Source: Haemaphysalis longicornis
Lineage: Eukaryota; Arthropoda; Arachnida; Ixodida; Ixodidae
NCBI GenBank assembly: GCA_013339765.2
Contig: JABSTR010000944.1
Location: 1 to 64,000 of the forward strand
Direction of reading: 5' to 3'
DNA: 64,000 nucleotides
In this document: piece by piece, positions 12,701 through 22,483 of the stretch
Position numbering within the stretch: the first letter of the stretch is position 1
Layout: each line of letters starts with the position of its first letter
Program-made: the position numbers and the translations under genes
The notes under the pieces: generated by a model
Told to the model about the DNA's origin: nothing
Seen by the model: the letters and a program-made list of their open reading frames with translations, nothing else
Database searches by the model: none

Positions 12701-15700
12701 CCACCGCCAAGTAGAATGACCGGGAAATTGTGTAAGGGCCTCTGGGTTTCGTTCGATCGTATTACTTGTATGCTAACCGGCTGCTAGCACACAGACAGCT
12801 GTTTTAGTGCTGGCTCATATCGCGTCACTGTAGCGAGAAATTTCAAAAAAAAATTTAACAGTCCTGGATTCTTTTGGCTTAAAGAACGTATTCCGTGGCT
12901 GGAATGCAGCTGAAGCAATTGCCAAAGCTAGTTCTTTCTAATTAAACAAAGTTGTATTTTGTCTACATGGCTTTTATAGAGGCTGTCTAGTCGGGCGTGT
13001 CCGTAAAGTCTACATTAATTAATTCATTCATGTGTGCATATACATTAGACCGAGAGGTAAAGAACAATAGTAATTTTTTCAGCAACAAAGTAATTCACAG
13101 TCATTCAAAGCTGCATTGACCGTCCCACATAACATTCACACTTGTATAAAAAAATTGGGCGTCGTACCTGCTTACTTCGCTGCAAATGTCGTTGACATGC
13201 GATATATATTCTTCCGCCACTGCCACGTCAAAGACATCTCTTCTCTTCCCTCCCCCGCCCACATCTCACGCTCCTCCCTCCCGTTTCGCTCGTCCCACGA
13301 TAAACACGGAGGAGGTTCGCTCGAGTAATTTAAATTTTGTCGCGTTGAACCCGACGAAATTGAATTAAATTGAATCTAACATCTCTTTAGACTTTTCGTC
13401 TAGGCCATACAAGGACGTAATATATATATGCGAGTCCTGCACGCGGAGTTCTGGAGGACTCTACAGCGCAGAGGCCGCCTTTTGGATGGCTGCATTTCTA
13501 GTGGCAAAGCTAAAAAGGACACACTCGTAGTTTGAATGGCGCACCCTCGTGGCCGCCGCGGGTGCGGCCCGCTTGGCAAAGAAAGCGGGGAGAGGACAAT
13601 TACGTTTCTTGGAGCCCATGCAGAGTCGTTTTGTGAGGACTCTCCTTCCCGTTTTTAAAGAAGATAGTCTTTCTTGGGCTACTTAAACGCAGAAATTTTG
13701 GTCAGTCTGTATGTGTGTCTGTCTGTCTGTGACTCGATTCAGCCACCCGGCCAAAGCGAATCGAACCTGCGCAATAGGTTTATATACCCACAGCCAAATC
13801 TAATCGTCTAAGTCCGGTGGAAATGTTTATAATTGTCAACATTTTTTTTTTTGAACAAGAAAAAGACATTACGCAAATATATGGCAGAAAATCAATACAT
13901 AAGTGGTATTCGCAGTGCTCCTTAATTTAAAAATTTATAATTCTTGATTTTGCGAATAGCGAATGAAATACTGCGTCCACTGCTTCACTCCGTCGCCTGC
14001 TGTCGCCCGCGCCACTAAAGCTCCTGGCGGCATTTTAAGAAAACGAACGGCAACAGCAACGAAAGGTTCCACTAGATAGGTTGCACGTTCCCCTTGGAAC
14101 GCACACGGAGTAGAGCAACGGCTCCTATAAACGCGTGAGTAGGGCGCCTCGAATCAAACGCGTCTCAGCCGTACGGCAGCGCTGGCATCTAGGCACCCGG
14201 CCTAGAGAAGTGGTACGCGGTAAATTTTAATGGACCTGAGCAAACCTCTATCATTTTATCTTGGGTGGAACGGCATCAGAGATGAGTGGGAAAGAGAAGG
14301 GCGGCATTTACTTGGCAGGGGCGCCAGTCGACTATCATCTTTCGTCGACATTTGCAACGAAAGGAGCAGATACGCGGCCATTTTTTTCTTCCTAATTCGG
14401 CAGATTTCGAAGAAAAAAACCGAGCGGCTGGACAGGGTGCGATGTCCCTGCTTCTCGCGCCGTGAGGGTGAAAGAAAGGAGGGAAAAGTGATGACGATGA
14501 TGAGGATGATAAGGATTTGTGGCTCTCCCTTTAAATCGGGACGTCGGTTGTCAGCAACCGACGTGCCTGGTTTATTCTACTTACTTGCCCTAATTTTTCT
14601 CAGCCATCTGATTAATCCCCCTACGTACCCATATTTTCCCTAATCTTCCTCCCCCCCACTCCTTACCCCAAATCCCAAAGCCTCCGCTGACGTCGTTTCC
14701 CATCGTCTCGCGGCAGTCGCATTTCTGTGCAGTCCCTGACAATATGGTCTATGGTTTCCTGATCTCTGCTACCGAATACACGTTTCATCCTGCTGCCTGT
14801 AGATACCCGTGTATGCCCGAGTTCTCAGACCCGTACTTCAAAGAGCAATGCACTGCCTCCCGTATTGACATAGAAACCTTCCTTTCTGATTTCTGGTTTC
14901 TCTGTCCTATACGTCTCCAGGGTTTTTTCGCTTCCATTCTCTGTGCCCACTTCGTCATCTTCGCTGCCTTTACCTGCTTTTAGACTGTTGTGTATACCCC
15001 ATTTTCCCCTACCGACTTCAGCGCTGGACCCCACGTAGTGTCAATTTTTCGCGAAATTCTAGCGGCCATGTATTTTTAACCTAAAGAACAAGGCAAATGT
15101 CACTTATGTATTGACGTCTTGCCTCAGATATACCTAATATTTTCTTTTTGCTCAACAATGTTGACAAGTATGAACATTGCCCCCAGACTTGTTAGTTTAG
15201 AAATGCTTTGCCTATATAAACGTCTCATTCCATACTTCTAACTTTTTGCGGGCGGGGGAATCGAGGGACGCAGGCAGACAGGCAAACAGAAGGACGGTCA
15301 TACATATATACAGACCGAAATTTTCGAGTTTCAGTCACCCAAGAAAGACTATCGTCCTATAATAATGAATTGGCTCAAATAGGGCAAATCAAGTAATTGA
15401 GCGGTATCAGCCTAGCATGTTGAATTAAAAATCATATGCCGAATACTAGAACTCACGAGAAATGTTCTCGGCCCGGAAAAATTCCCGGCATGGGCCATGA
15501 ATTCTGCCTCGAAAGCAAAATTGTAAAGTACACGTGCGAATTGAAATTAAAGCTTCGCGCTCCCGCCAAAAACAGCGGATGCGGGTCGTGGCATGGAACG
15601 GCAACGTTCAGTGCGATAATACGCTGACACGCGCTTCGATCGAATGACGTACTCTTTTTGCCGTTTCAATTTAAAAACGCTTTTTGCAGATGCTCACTAA

Positions 15701-18700
15701 ACTGTTGCACATAGATATTGTCACGCAAATTCTTCGATTTATAGTTTTCTTTCATGCTCTAGCCGACATATTTCTGACTGAACATGTACGCGAAATTCTG
15801 TTCGCAGAAATTTTGTGTCTTCACTGAGTTCTAAGCTAACCAAAATGTAAAAATGATTTGAGCTCGGCCCCGTTACCCCAAATCATTGATATACTTCGTT
15901 CCTCTTAAAATTTAACGCTTCCGATTTCATTCATTTCTTGACGTTACGTGGAACGCCCTGCACACACAGGTACGGGGGTCTGATATATGTACTTACGCAC
16001 ACGAGATCCGTGCACTGAACTTTTTCCGGGCCCTATGCAACAACTGCGAGCCGTCCTCGTGATGTGTAGTCACTGTGTGCTCCATCATAAACGCGGTGCG
16101 CAAAAAATTTAAGAAACACTGTGCGGTTCCTTAGAAGTAGGGCTGGCGGTGAAGCATTACGTGTAACCGCAAGACCGGTAACACGATACCTTTTGGGTAG
16201 CGTGGTAACTCACTTTTTTGCTTCTGCGAAATTTCTCGTAACGGATAATGCAATACCGTTATTTTTCGAGTAACGTGTAGGTTCACGTTACTCGTTAAGT
16301 ATGTCCTTGCAGAAGACATAAATAAATGTAATAACCTGATGTAAAATGTTGTGGGACGGAACACCAAATGGAATATAAATGTATAAAGAACGCCTTTTTT
16401 ATCCTCTTCCAGCATTAAAAATGAGACGTGCGCGCCTTTAAATAATAGCGGTAATGGCGAGGAATCGATTGATTATGGCGTTAAATTCGCCGAATATACA
16501 CCTGTGCTATGAGGCGCGCCGCAGTGGAGGGCTCCGGATTAGTCTTGACCACCTGGGGGTGTTTAACGTGCGCCAAAATCTCGACATACGGGCGTTTTTT
16601 TTTTTTCTTTTCACCTGAAAAGGCAAGGAATCACATTTATTGGAGAGCTGGTTCAGTGTGTGAAACCTGCCGCAGTAAGCAACACAGTAACCACTAAACG
16701 TGTGAAGTAGCGCCTACAACACTGCTGAAATCTCTCTTGAGCATCTCGTTTCTCTTTTCAGGGTGCCTTGTTGGGTCTTATGGCAGGCTTGGTAGTGGGT
16801 TTCTGGATTGCGATTGGAGCCACCCTGTACCAGATGCAACCAAAGCCTCTGCCCTTGCTCGTCGACGGCTGCCGAACGTCGTCCGAATACGCAAGTGCTG
16901 TGAATATAACAGATATGTTCTACGATCGTAGTGACTGCAACGTGACGACAACAGTAGCCACCATCCTTGCCGAAGGTACAATGGCCAAGAATGCAACCTC
17001 TGCAGTCGTCATCACTGACGACACGTGAGTGGTCTTCATTATCTCTGCCGACTGATCGTGGCGTCCAAACATTCTAACGTCCAAACGTGGCGTCCAAAAG
17101 TTGGAATTTATTTCATGTTATTTTTCTCGGCAGCTCGTGTACGGGCGCGCTTTTAATTGGGGTTGGAGATGAGAAACATACTTAAATGTACATGCTCGTT
17201 CTTTTAGAACGCTGGCTTCGGATTAATATTTCGGTATTTTTTGTTTAGTTTGAGCTGTGGGAGCAGATTTTTCTAATGTTTATGACTCTCTCTTCCCGCA
17301 GCCATAAATTATCTCTGCCAATAAGTACTTTGTTGTTTGCAACGTAGGCGTAATTTTCCCAACTCATGTTGTTCACAACGGCATTAGCAAGAATATAAAA
17401 ATTTGCTTTGCCGCTGGCTCTCTTAGTGACAGTGAAAGCAAGAAACTTCACCGTTTCCTGCTTAATTCACCGTTTCTTGTTTCTTGCACATAAGCCGGCT
17501 TTAGCTCTGTGTTCGAGATGCACTTATTCTGGTTCGGCTTTACCATTCAAACAGCGAACAGTTCTGAACGCTACACTCCTGTTCAAACTAATTGTCCTAT
17601 CCTCGTGAAAACAGCGCATTCTATCTATTGCAAGGACAAAAATAGAAACAAAAAGGACACATTCTCAGCGTAAAGTACAAGATGAAAATCATGCACCCCT
17701 CCGTTTAATGACGACAAGGGTTGAACAGGAAGCTTTTCTTGTAAGGTTGTCGTCTGAGTCTGGACTTCGAATAGCAGATGGTGTGGACTTGGACTCGTTG
17801 AGCTTTGAGTTTGACTCGCAGGCATTTCGGACTTTTGATCGCAGCGACTTTGACTTCTTTTGCATGAAGAAAGCTTCGCGTTCAACCATCATCGTCGTTA
17901 GACGGAGGGGTGCATGGTTTTTTTGTCTAATTTCGCACGTTAATTCACCGCTCTCCATAGCCAAACTGCTGCGGTCATTTCGCATTGGCGCAGTGGGATA
18001 GGCGTCGGCTTCATAACGGGAGGGACTCAGGTTCGATTCCGACCACTGGAAGCGCTTTTTTAGGCACTTCCACAATCATAATCATCATCGTCAGAAAAAA
18101 CTGGCCTTCCTGCACTGCCTTGGTGGCGCTCACGGATGAATCACTTGAGCAAAGAAAGCTTCGCTTTAATATTTGCATAAAAAACTGAACTGAACAGCAG
18201 CTGTACAGACAGAACTGAACTACAGCAGAAAAATATAAAAAAAAACATTACGCATGTAACACTCGGTTCCGCCTAAGACGCCCGAGTACACTTCTTTTGT
18301 CCAGGGCATCCGATTATTAATTGCGTCATTAGCGGACATTTATTTTAGGGAATTAAACATTGCTACCAAACAGTTCCGCGAGATACCACAGCCAGCAATT
18401 GTAACCTTGTGTTATACACAACCTGTAAACATAGGGTGCAGACATTATTTAAAAGTTCAGTTACCTGCGACGAGCCGAGGGTGTCCGAAAAACCCTCATT
18501 AAATATACAATTCGCATTGCAGTCATTTCCTAGTTTCCATTTTGTTCTGTCCGAGTGGCTATGACTAGATTTAAGGGCAGCTTGGCCATTGCGGCGGGCA
18601 GTTCGTATTCAAATTCAAATTCAGGGTTATTTCTAAACATATTACAATGTTGATGATCTCCACGGAAAGAAAGCTGTCGCTACAGCTTCACGCGGCCAGG

Positions 18701-21700
18701 GATCCGAACTGGCAGCTCAACGACGACTGTACAAAGTAAAGTGCAGTTTAAAAAAAGAGCAAAATCTGACAGTGCATCCTATTTGACAAAATTACATAAT
18801 AATAGTCCAATAAATGGCAACAGATATACCGGTGCCATAAGCTTGGACGAATTTGCTCCGCGTTATATAATCAATTGCAGGACAAAGGATATACCGGGCA
18901 ATTGATGCATATTTACACAAACTACAAAACAAGCACAACTCAGAAACAGTCCTTTCCGACGAACATATATTGCGTAAGCAAGCACGTGTTAACGTCCCAT
19001 AATTTTTGCTAAAACTCTATAGTTTATTCAACATGTTTGGAGTGTTGTATGCCAATGACTGCGAGAGATAATTGGTGTGTGGGCGTGGAACGAGCCATTG
19101 TCCCGGGGCACGAGTTGTACAAGTATAGTTGTTCGTAGTGCTATACCAAATAGGCGACCTAAAAGCTGGTTGAAAGCTGGTTAAAACTGCAATATTAGCT
19201 CTCTGAGTCATGTATATATGCAGAACGAACGAGGACTATACTGTTATCAATTATTACATTGCCTATAATGGAATTGTCGAGTCACCGCGTACTTGAAACG
19301 TGGCACACAAGAAGGACGCGGACACGGCGCTGCGTCTGCATCCTACTTCTGTATCCCGTTTCAAGTTCGCCGTACCTTGGGATTGTCAGTATGCCAACTA
19401 GCCTCTCAATCTACGCTAGTCGACCATCATTTGGGAGGATGGCTGAACTCGAAGCTAAACCAATGAACCGCGCAATCATCGAAGGCTTTGCAAGGGGTCA
19501 GACGACTGGTAAACATGCCAGTGAGTACAATTAAAAGGTGCTAATCAAACGTAATTGAGTAATTTGTGCCTTTTAAAATTATTTAGGCACTGCAGTCAAG
19601 TGGAAAGTTTTAATATGTTTCGCGTTATGCAAATCCTTCCAACCGAATATCAGTCAGCAGATTCGGGGAGCTGTCCGTCTGCTAAAAAAATTTCACCATC
19701 TTCCCGTAGGGGAACCCTGAGTAGTATGCGAAGCAGCCATTGGGTCGACTCAAGTTACCATTAGTTTTCAGTTCGATCGCGGCGTTGCGGGAGGAGAATG
19801 AGGGGAGCGGAGCACGCGCGCGCGTCATTTATACCGCGGACCTACAGTGGCTCCCCCAGCGGAGTATGCAGCGGCTACAGTCGCGTCTCTAACCCTAAGC
19901 TGCTTCGCATTATCGCGCGCGAAGCCGCAGGTGTTGCCATTCATTGCGCAATCCCGGAGAGGATTGGAGCTTCGGAGAGGAGAGGAAGAATGCCGGAGAG
20001 GAGAGGAGGAATGCCTCGCATGCTACTCAGGGTTCCCCTACGGGAAGATGACGACGGTGGTTGAACGCGAAGCTATCTCGTGATGAATTCTTTGGTTGGC
20101 CAACCCCTAGGGGCATCCTGCCACAATCATCATCAGCATTGCCTGGCCAGGCATGCGCAATGGGGGTGTGGACACCACACAACGGCGCCCACCCAACGGC
20201 GGAGGGAACAGGCTCGACCATAAGCTGCTTCGCATCTAAAAAACTACGTGTTGCCAAAAGGTTACAAAATGACTTGGAAGCATTTACAGGTTTATCAATT
20301 TCGAAAGTTACACCGCACATCCACATCAAATGTGGTAATGAGAGTTTTATACTGTAGCGCGTCGTTCCTTGCATTGTACGAACTGCTTTACAATTACAAA
20401 AACCTGGCAACCTTTCGCTGTTCTTATTTTCTTTGCGCGAGTTCCTTATAACTGCGCTACAAGGCCGTTTAAAAAGCTTTCCGAAGGCCGTTGAACCAAT
20501 TGTGCATCAAGTGACCCATTGTAAATACATTGGGCGAACTTGTATGCGAGCGTTCAATTGTCAATTAAAAGTTGTCGCGTAGCACGGCCTTTACGAGGAA
20601 TGGGCAGGAAAGCTGCTTCGGAGCTTTAAAACCTCGGACTTTTTGCACCGGTAAAACGTGAGAACACTGAGCCTTGCCCTCAGTTGACCGGTTCTTGGGA
20701 CCGTTTCTGCAAACAACTACTGCACTGTGTCCACCAAAAAACCACTCATCTAATACCAGTTTATTTGTTGCTTGCAATGCAGATATGTGCTGCCCTGTAC
20801 CGACTGTCGTACCAATGGTACAGTGGGCCTCGGCTGGCTGATTGTGGTTGTGGTCGGCTCGCTGGTCGCACTGCTCACGAGAGGCGCCGATGACGTCGAT
20901 CCCAGATTGCTGAGTCCTCTGATTCGCAACACCACGGAAAGGCATAAAATCTCGCTGAGCAGGCCGGATGACCCATTGATCACAGATCCCCAGGTTTGGT
21001 TGATTTTTTTATGTCTACCTTTCGATATGTTACCTTTTTTCCATGTTGTTCGGTTAGCCCCTCATGCAGTGCAAGGAAATGTACCGTGGATCACTAATGT
21101 TCTAGTTATTTCAGGGGGCCTTTATCTCAGAGAGAGGTCAGTTATCCCGTCTGCGCGTTTGCGCTGTCAGAGCTTACTACCTGTACTTTAGGCCTCGGGA
21201 ACCAAAAACAAGTCTTTGAAAAAGCATAACAGCTCATGGTGAACACAGTGCGTGATGGTGTGGCAATTGTTATAACGAATATTAGCGCGTGGCTGCATTA
21301 TCCGCCCCGAGTAAGCAATGCATTCCAAAATTTTCTTTATATGCAACCAATTTTAACCAGTCAGGTTCAGCAGTTCCTGAGAGCATCCGCTTATGTGTTT
21401 CAATGCATTTTCTGCATGGCATTGAAGCGGAAGACGGGGGGAAGCTTCCCCCTCACTCGCTGCAGTAGGGATTCGCCACGCAGTATTGTTCGCGCTGTGA
21501 TAAAAAAAAACAGTGACTGCCATGTATTTTTGCTCTCTTAAAACTGCCCGAATACTACATTACTGACATATTATCCCATCGGCGCCATTACACCTTTGTC
21601 GCCAATGACGATGCCTCACCTGCCGCGCCTCCACGCAGCTACACGTACCAAGCTCTGGCGCGAACTTGCATCAGCCAGTTTTCCCCTCGAAAAACCCATT

Positions 21701-22062
21701 GAACCCTATGCTTTCTTTATAGACCATATTCCTTTTTCTACAAACAGCTATTATTGACGACATTTTTTTTTACATTTTAAGAGCATGTGCGTTGAAAGCC
21801 TTAGTTGTGGCCAACCTCAGTTGTACATGGCAGAATGGTAGGTAAGGGAGACGTAAATTTGAGGCAGTAAATAAAATTCAAGCATTGTATAGCATTATGC
21901 ATGTTGCCGTGAGTTAGGCGATAACAAATTTATCATTGATTTGCGTGCTCGTAAAATGAACGACTTATGGCCCCGCTATCTGTGGTAGACGCTTGTCTAA
22001 TCGGTGTGATTTTTTTTTTTCAGGTTCCCTTGAAAGTGATCAAGAATACCATTCCTGCATAG
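620..22062 (+). CDS. SLC5-family sodium/solute cotransporter, gene A (3' half, seven spliced exons)
   Basis: Spliced coding region of 620-760, 2431-2560, 9939-10146, 12291-12445, 16762-17024, 20783-20993 and 22024-22062; every junction is GT-AG. Phases agree at each join: 2, 0, 1, 0, 2, 0. The product is the C-terminal half of a sodium-coupled symporter of the SMCT/SMVT/NIS branch of SLC5, a plasma-membrane LeuT-fold protein with about 13 membrane segments. Diagnostic blocks in order are FDPDPTVRHTVWTL, YGVNQAQVQRLM, CDPLLSGKI, GLPGLFVAGIFSGSLSTVSS and FGVVGGPMLGVFTLG. The 5' half must lie upstream of the window. A second copy of the same gene type (gene B) starts at 48394. The substrate (monocarboxylate, biotin/pantothenate, iodide or other) cannot be set from these exons. 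One exon (20783-20993) has a local frame disturbance. Confidence in the family is high; whether the gene is intact is less sure. Confidence 0.88.
1276..1662 (-). CDS. Arginine/glutamate-rich tandem-repeat ORF (STPR-like), unassigned
   Basis: A minus-strand ORF of 128 codons. Residues 35-110 hold a repeating basic unit of about 19-21 residues: RRRRQDPAVREREAEACR, RRRRQDPSVREREAQASR and RREDPAVREAARLRREED. It resembles the score-and-three (STPR) DNA-binding repeats known from silkworm FMBP-1, though the period is shorter. Its first codons (MDCLLDGGE) lie in a copy of the 44-bp tandem repeat that follows. It sits inside an intron of gene A on the opposite strand. It may be a repeat-borne or decayed gene; expression is unknown. 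Confidence 0.4.
   Translation of the reverse strand: MDCLLDGGERCNKIRSLLARARSRPMDKAADVRAREAEALREAARRRRQDPAVREREAEACRLAARRRRQDPSVREREAQASRQRREDPAVREAARLRREEDLQNVREREAARKRAYRQCRPRCSESS
1642..1822. repeat. Tandem repeat, four copies of GCCATCTAGTAAACAATCCA unit
   Basis: Copies start at 1642, 1686, 1736 and 1779. The unit is about 44 bases; three copies continue into AACTAAACTAGAGGTAGC, while the second diverges after 22 bases. Confidence 0.8.
2431..2560 (+). CDS. Gene A exon: ALYLNAP ... CDPLLSGKITKTDQ
   Basis: The acceptor tttttcgtttcag ends at 2430 and the donor gtattg starts at 2561. The exon carries 43 codons after the completing base. It begins ALYLNAPALSGLCLITSLAG, a membrane segment, and ends CDPLLSGKITKTDQ. 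The motif CDPLLxGxIxxxDQ in the loop before the next helix is strongly conserved in the SMCT/SMVT branch of SLC5. Phase is 2 in and 0 out. No stop or indel is seen. Confidence 0.9.
2838..2940. repeat. Clustered CCGGTTTT / AAAACCGG motif repeats
   Basis: The words ACCGG, CCGGTTTT and the reverse AAAACCGGCCGG recur at short spacing in about 100 bases, in both orientations, so the stretch can fold on itself. It lies in a gene A intron. Confidence 0.55.
3090..5012 (-). mobile_element. hAT-type element, degenerate copy 1
   Basis: Sequence matches the hAT element at 7600-9693 in three blocks: 3100-3255, 3890-3975 and 4690-5012. A block of about 0.6 kb (3256-3885) is extra relative to the second copy. 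The right end, cgttccgtacaacacc, matches the hAT terminus CAACACTG of copy 2. Reverse-strand codons at 3890-3975 resemble the hAT C-terminal box (LTKR.RLSDSN). The left end could not be fixed. Confidence 0.6.
4025..4264 (-). pseudogene. hAT transposase remnant (exon-like piece before C-terminal dimerisation region)
   Basis: The minus-strand ORF of 79 codons includes EDIFSFGQQTLPAEAQDELS, RYLLVPNVYPLSQTKNFGRL and ends FFKTNT before a stop. Beyond the stop the reading VPSSDSVDRP continues the usual hAT order (PSSAPVERLF in related elements), then breaks. This is the region near the hAT C-terminal dimerisation domain. It is disabled by the stop and frame changes. Confidence 0.55.
6532..7100. mobile_element. 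Secondary insert in right arm of foldback element
   Basis: This block interrupts the match between the two foldback arms (arm sequence stops at gttcctttatta and resumes near aaaaattcatgg). It starts GATGCAGAGCATCTGAT, contains a GGATT repeat and is GC-rich. It has no coding feature. Confidence 0.6.
6685..6800. repeat. GGATT pentanucleotide repeat, degenerate
   Basis: More than fifteen GGATT words occur with interruptions (GGATTGATT, GGATTC, GGCTT) over about 115 bases. Confidence 0.8.
7860..7950 (-). pseudogene. hAT transposase C-terminal relic in copy 2
   Basis: The reverse strand reads LFNIANEVLTKKRFRLSDSN, a stop, then RQLLLSSNK, which fits the C-terminal end of hAT transposases (LFSxxGxVxTxxRxRLxxxN...LLLxxN). 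The stop codon breaks it. It lies near the left end of the hAT element, as expected for the 3' end of its gene. Confidence 0.55.
8822..9590. other. Insert in hAT copy 2, absent from copy 1
   Basis: Copy 1 runs from the gagtta...gttacacc block straight to taacggtggcgttcc (about 4905-4935). In copy 2 the same blocks are separated by about 770 bases. The insert has no recognised protein; it holds a C-rich stretch near 9390. Confidence 0.5.
9939..10146 (+). CDS. Gene A exon: TM8-region Na+-site block GLPGLFVAGIFSGSLSTVSS
   Basis: The acceptor cttatgacag ends at 9938 and the donor gtgagc starts at 10147; 208 bases, phase 0 in and 1 out. The product starts VLPYFVMLHLGFVKGLPGLF and continues FVAGIFSGSLSTVSSAVNS and VLLEDFLRPF. 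In LeuT-fold SLC5 proteins the Ser/Thr cluster in this helix (here SLSTVSS) contributes to the Na2 sodium site, so the catalytic core appears kept. The preceding intron, about 7.4 kb, is filled by hAT and foldback elements. Confidence 0.93.
10191..10399. repeat. 105-bp tandem duplication, two copies
   Basis: Copy one is 10191-10294 and copy two 10295-10399. Both start CACATGTCTCAAATGTTC and end GATAATTGGAG. They differ by one G (TGGTGGTA against TGGTGGGTA). It lies 45 bases after a gene A exon. Confidence 0.9.
10440..11080. mobile_element. Foldback/MITE-type inverted repeat
   Basis: The left arm, about 10450-10690, includes gacggtgcttacctgttta and gccgatttggacgtgcag; the right arm, about 10825-11070, is its diverged reverse complement. 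The core holds no gene. The open frame across it (10552-11154) is a by-product. Confidence 0.7.
11081..12290. other. Intron of gene A, nothing recognised
   Basis: AT-rich non-coding sequence without a recognisable gene or clear repeat. The same holds for the rest of this intron apart from the listed elements. Confidence 0.4.
12291..12445 (+). CDS. Gene A exon: HAGFIIFGVVGGPMLGVFTLG block
   Basis: The acceptor tgcttccattgcag ends at 12290 and the donor gttatt starts at 12446. With the G carried from the previous exon it encodes 52 residues beginning AFLFGILCVLLTAVVEQLGG and continuing FGVVGGPMLGVFTLGLF and CRKANQK. The GMVGGPLLGLFTLG-type motif is typical of SLC5 transmembrane segments 10-11. 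The frame stays open upstream to 12092, but the previous exon joins exactly at 12291, so the upstream part is intronic. Confidence 0.92.
12446..13120. other. Intron of gene A, nothing recognised
   Basis: Non-coding; no exon, repeat boundary or conserved protein was seen. Confidence 0.4.
13150..13335 (+). mobile_element. Diverged left-arm fragment of the foldback family
   Basis: The sequence cctgcttacttcgctgcaaatgtcg aligns with ctgctcctttcgttgcaaatgtcgtc at the start of the 5481 element, then drifts. It ends in cgctcgtcccacgataaac, which matches the arm's gctcatcccaaggtaaac. Confidence 0.45.
13655..14395 (-). mobile_element. Single arm of the foldback family (minus orientation)
   Basis: It runs from aaagaagatagtctttcttggg to gcagatacgcggccattttttt, which is the reverse complement of the full arm at 5481-6224. 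It keeps the CTGT-rich stretch and the ctcgattcagccacccggcc block. No coding capacity. Confidence 0.75.
14460..15035. repeat. Unclassified interspersed repeat
   Basis: The stretch begins with GATGATGAGGATGATAAGG and a CTCTCCCTTTAAATCGGG block, with a short hairpin (cggttgtcagcaaccg). It looks like an old transposon fragment but has no recognised protein. Confidence 0.3.
15085..15360 (+). mobile_element. Diverged distal half of a foldback arm
   Basis: It contains gttgacaagtatgaacat, a CAGACAGGC-rich stretch and ends CCCAAGAAAGACTATCGTCC, the terminal block of the 5481 element. Confidence 0.65.
15361..16761. other. Intron of gene A, nothing recognised
   Basis: Non-coding sequence. It holds a short T run at 16595-16606. 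No gene or clear element boundary was found. Confidence 0.4.
16762..17024 (+). CDS. Gene A exon: membrane segment plus glycosylated extracellular loop
   Basis: The acceptor ctcttttcag ends at 16761 and the donor gtgagt starts at 17025; phase 0 in and 2 out, 263 bases. It starts GALLGLMAGLVVGFWIAIG, a helix that follows ANQK directly as in other SLC5 proteins. A long loop follows with two cysteines (VDGCRTS and RSDCNV) and three N-glycosylation sequons (NIT, NVT, NAT), as expected for the extracellular loop before the last helix. No indel is seen. Confidence 0.92.
17691..17915. mobile_element. Short MITE with inverted ends ATGCACCCCTCCGT
   Basis: The left end ATGCACCCCTCCGTTTAATG is mirrored by ...GTTAGACGGAGGGGTGCAT at 17897-17915. 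The inner parts of both ends also pair (GGTTGAACaGGAAGCTTTTCTT against the reverse of AAGAAAGCTTCGCGTTCAACC). 225 bases, non-coding. Confidence 0.75.
17980..18180 (+). mobile_element. tRNA-derived SINE-like fragment
   Basis: It contains a good RNA polymerase III A box (TGGCGCAGTGG near 17989) and a perfect B box (GGTTCGATTCC near 18031) with a CAT in the anticodon position. The T stem does not pair well, so it is not a functional tRNA gene. The tail ends in AAAGAAAGCTTCGCTTTAA. Confidence 0.5.
18200..19680. other. Intron of gene A, nothing recognised
   Basis: AT-rich non-coding sequence; no gene found. Short ORFs here lack any family likeness. Confidence 0.4.
19690..20245. mobile_element. 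Element with internal inverted repeat TTCCCGTAGGGGAACCCTGA
   Basis: The block TTCCCGTAGGGGAACCCTGA with GTAGTATGCGAAGCA near 19700 is repeated in reverse near 20010-20050. The GCTTCGCAT word recurs at 19900 and 20228. A related copy is at 25870-26340. Confidence 0.55.
20783..20993 (+). CDS. Gene A exon: last transmembrane helix, local frame disturbance
   Basis: The acceptor ttgcaatgcag ends at 20782 and the donor gtttgg starts at 20994. Joined in phase 2, the literal frame starts YVLPCTDCRTNGT and then becomes SLC5-like at VGLGWLIVVVVGSLVALLTR and ends RPDDPLITDPQ. The family motif LYRLSYQWYS, expected just before this helix, is present at 20795-20824 but in another frame. The simplest reading is one base missing in 20784-20794 and two missing (a GT pair) near 20820, which together restore the frame. 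It may be assembly error or a real change of about 12 residues. There is no stop in the literal frame. Confidence 0.82.
20994..22023. other. Last intron of gene A
   Basis: Non-coding, with no recognised element. It ends in a T-rich acceptor. Confidence 0.5.
22024..22062 (+). CDS. Gene A terminal coding exon
   Basis: A T-rich acceptor ending cag at 22023 is followed by 12 codons (VPLKVIKNTIPA) and TAG at 22060-22062. The preceding exon ends in phase 0, so the join reads ...DPQVPLKVIKNTIPA and gives a short cytoplasmic tail. The acceptor and phase support it; the tail is too variable to confirm by homology. Confidence 0.7.
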   Translation, partial: VPLKVIKNTIPA

Positions 22063-22483
22063 CGCTGCAAATCATTCTTCGTTCCAGCAGAGAAAGAAAT
22101 AATGTCCTGAGGGGCCAAGCCATCATGCGAGCAAAGCCATCTTTATAAAGAGATCTTAGAAACATCATGTTCTTGTAAATAACTATTCACCTGTACCTGT
22201 ATGGGTCTGACTCTGAAAGTTATCGGTTTGGTCTGTCTGAAGCCGGCCACGCAGATTACTCTTCGTAGACAAATCAGAAGAGCAGCTAAGCCTTCTCCCC
22301 GACAGGGGCCGAATGGTCTTCACAAACGCCCGCTCAATTCTTATCAAGATTGCGGACAATGATGTCGGTGTGTTTTGTGATCTTTATCGTGTCATTGAAA
22401 AGAAAAACCCGCTATGTCACAGCTCATGAATCACCGCGGAAGATCGACAACTTTGAATTATCAAGTCAGTCACTCTTAATAAA
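22063..22483 (+). other. Probable 3' untranslated region of gene A
   Basis: Non-coding sequence after the stop. The first good polyadenylation signal is AATAAA at 22478-22483. The exact cleavage site is not visible. Confidence 0.45.
22478..22483 (+). terminator. Candidate polyadenylation signal AATAAA
   Basis: Canonical hexamer 416 bases after the gene A stop codon, the first one met in the 3' direction. Confidence 0.4.

Noticed and set aside
17985..18055. Possible tRNA gene with CAT anticodon
   Set aside because: A and B boxes are good, but the T stem and acceptor stem do not pair; fits a SINE head.
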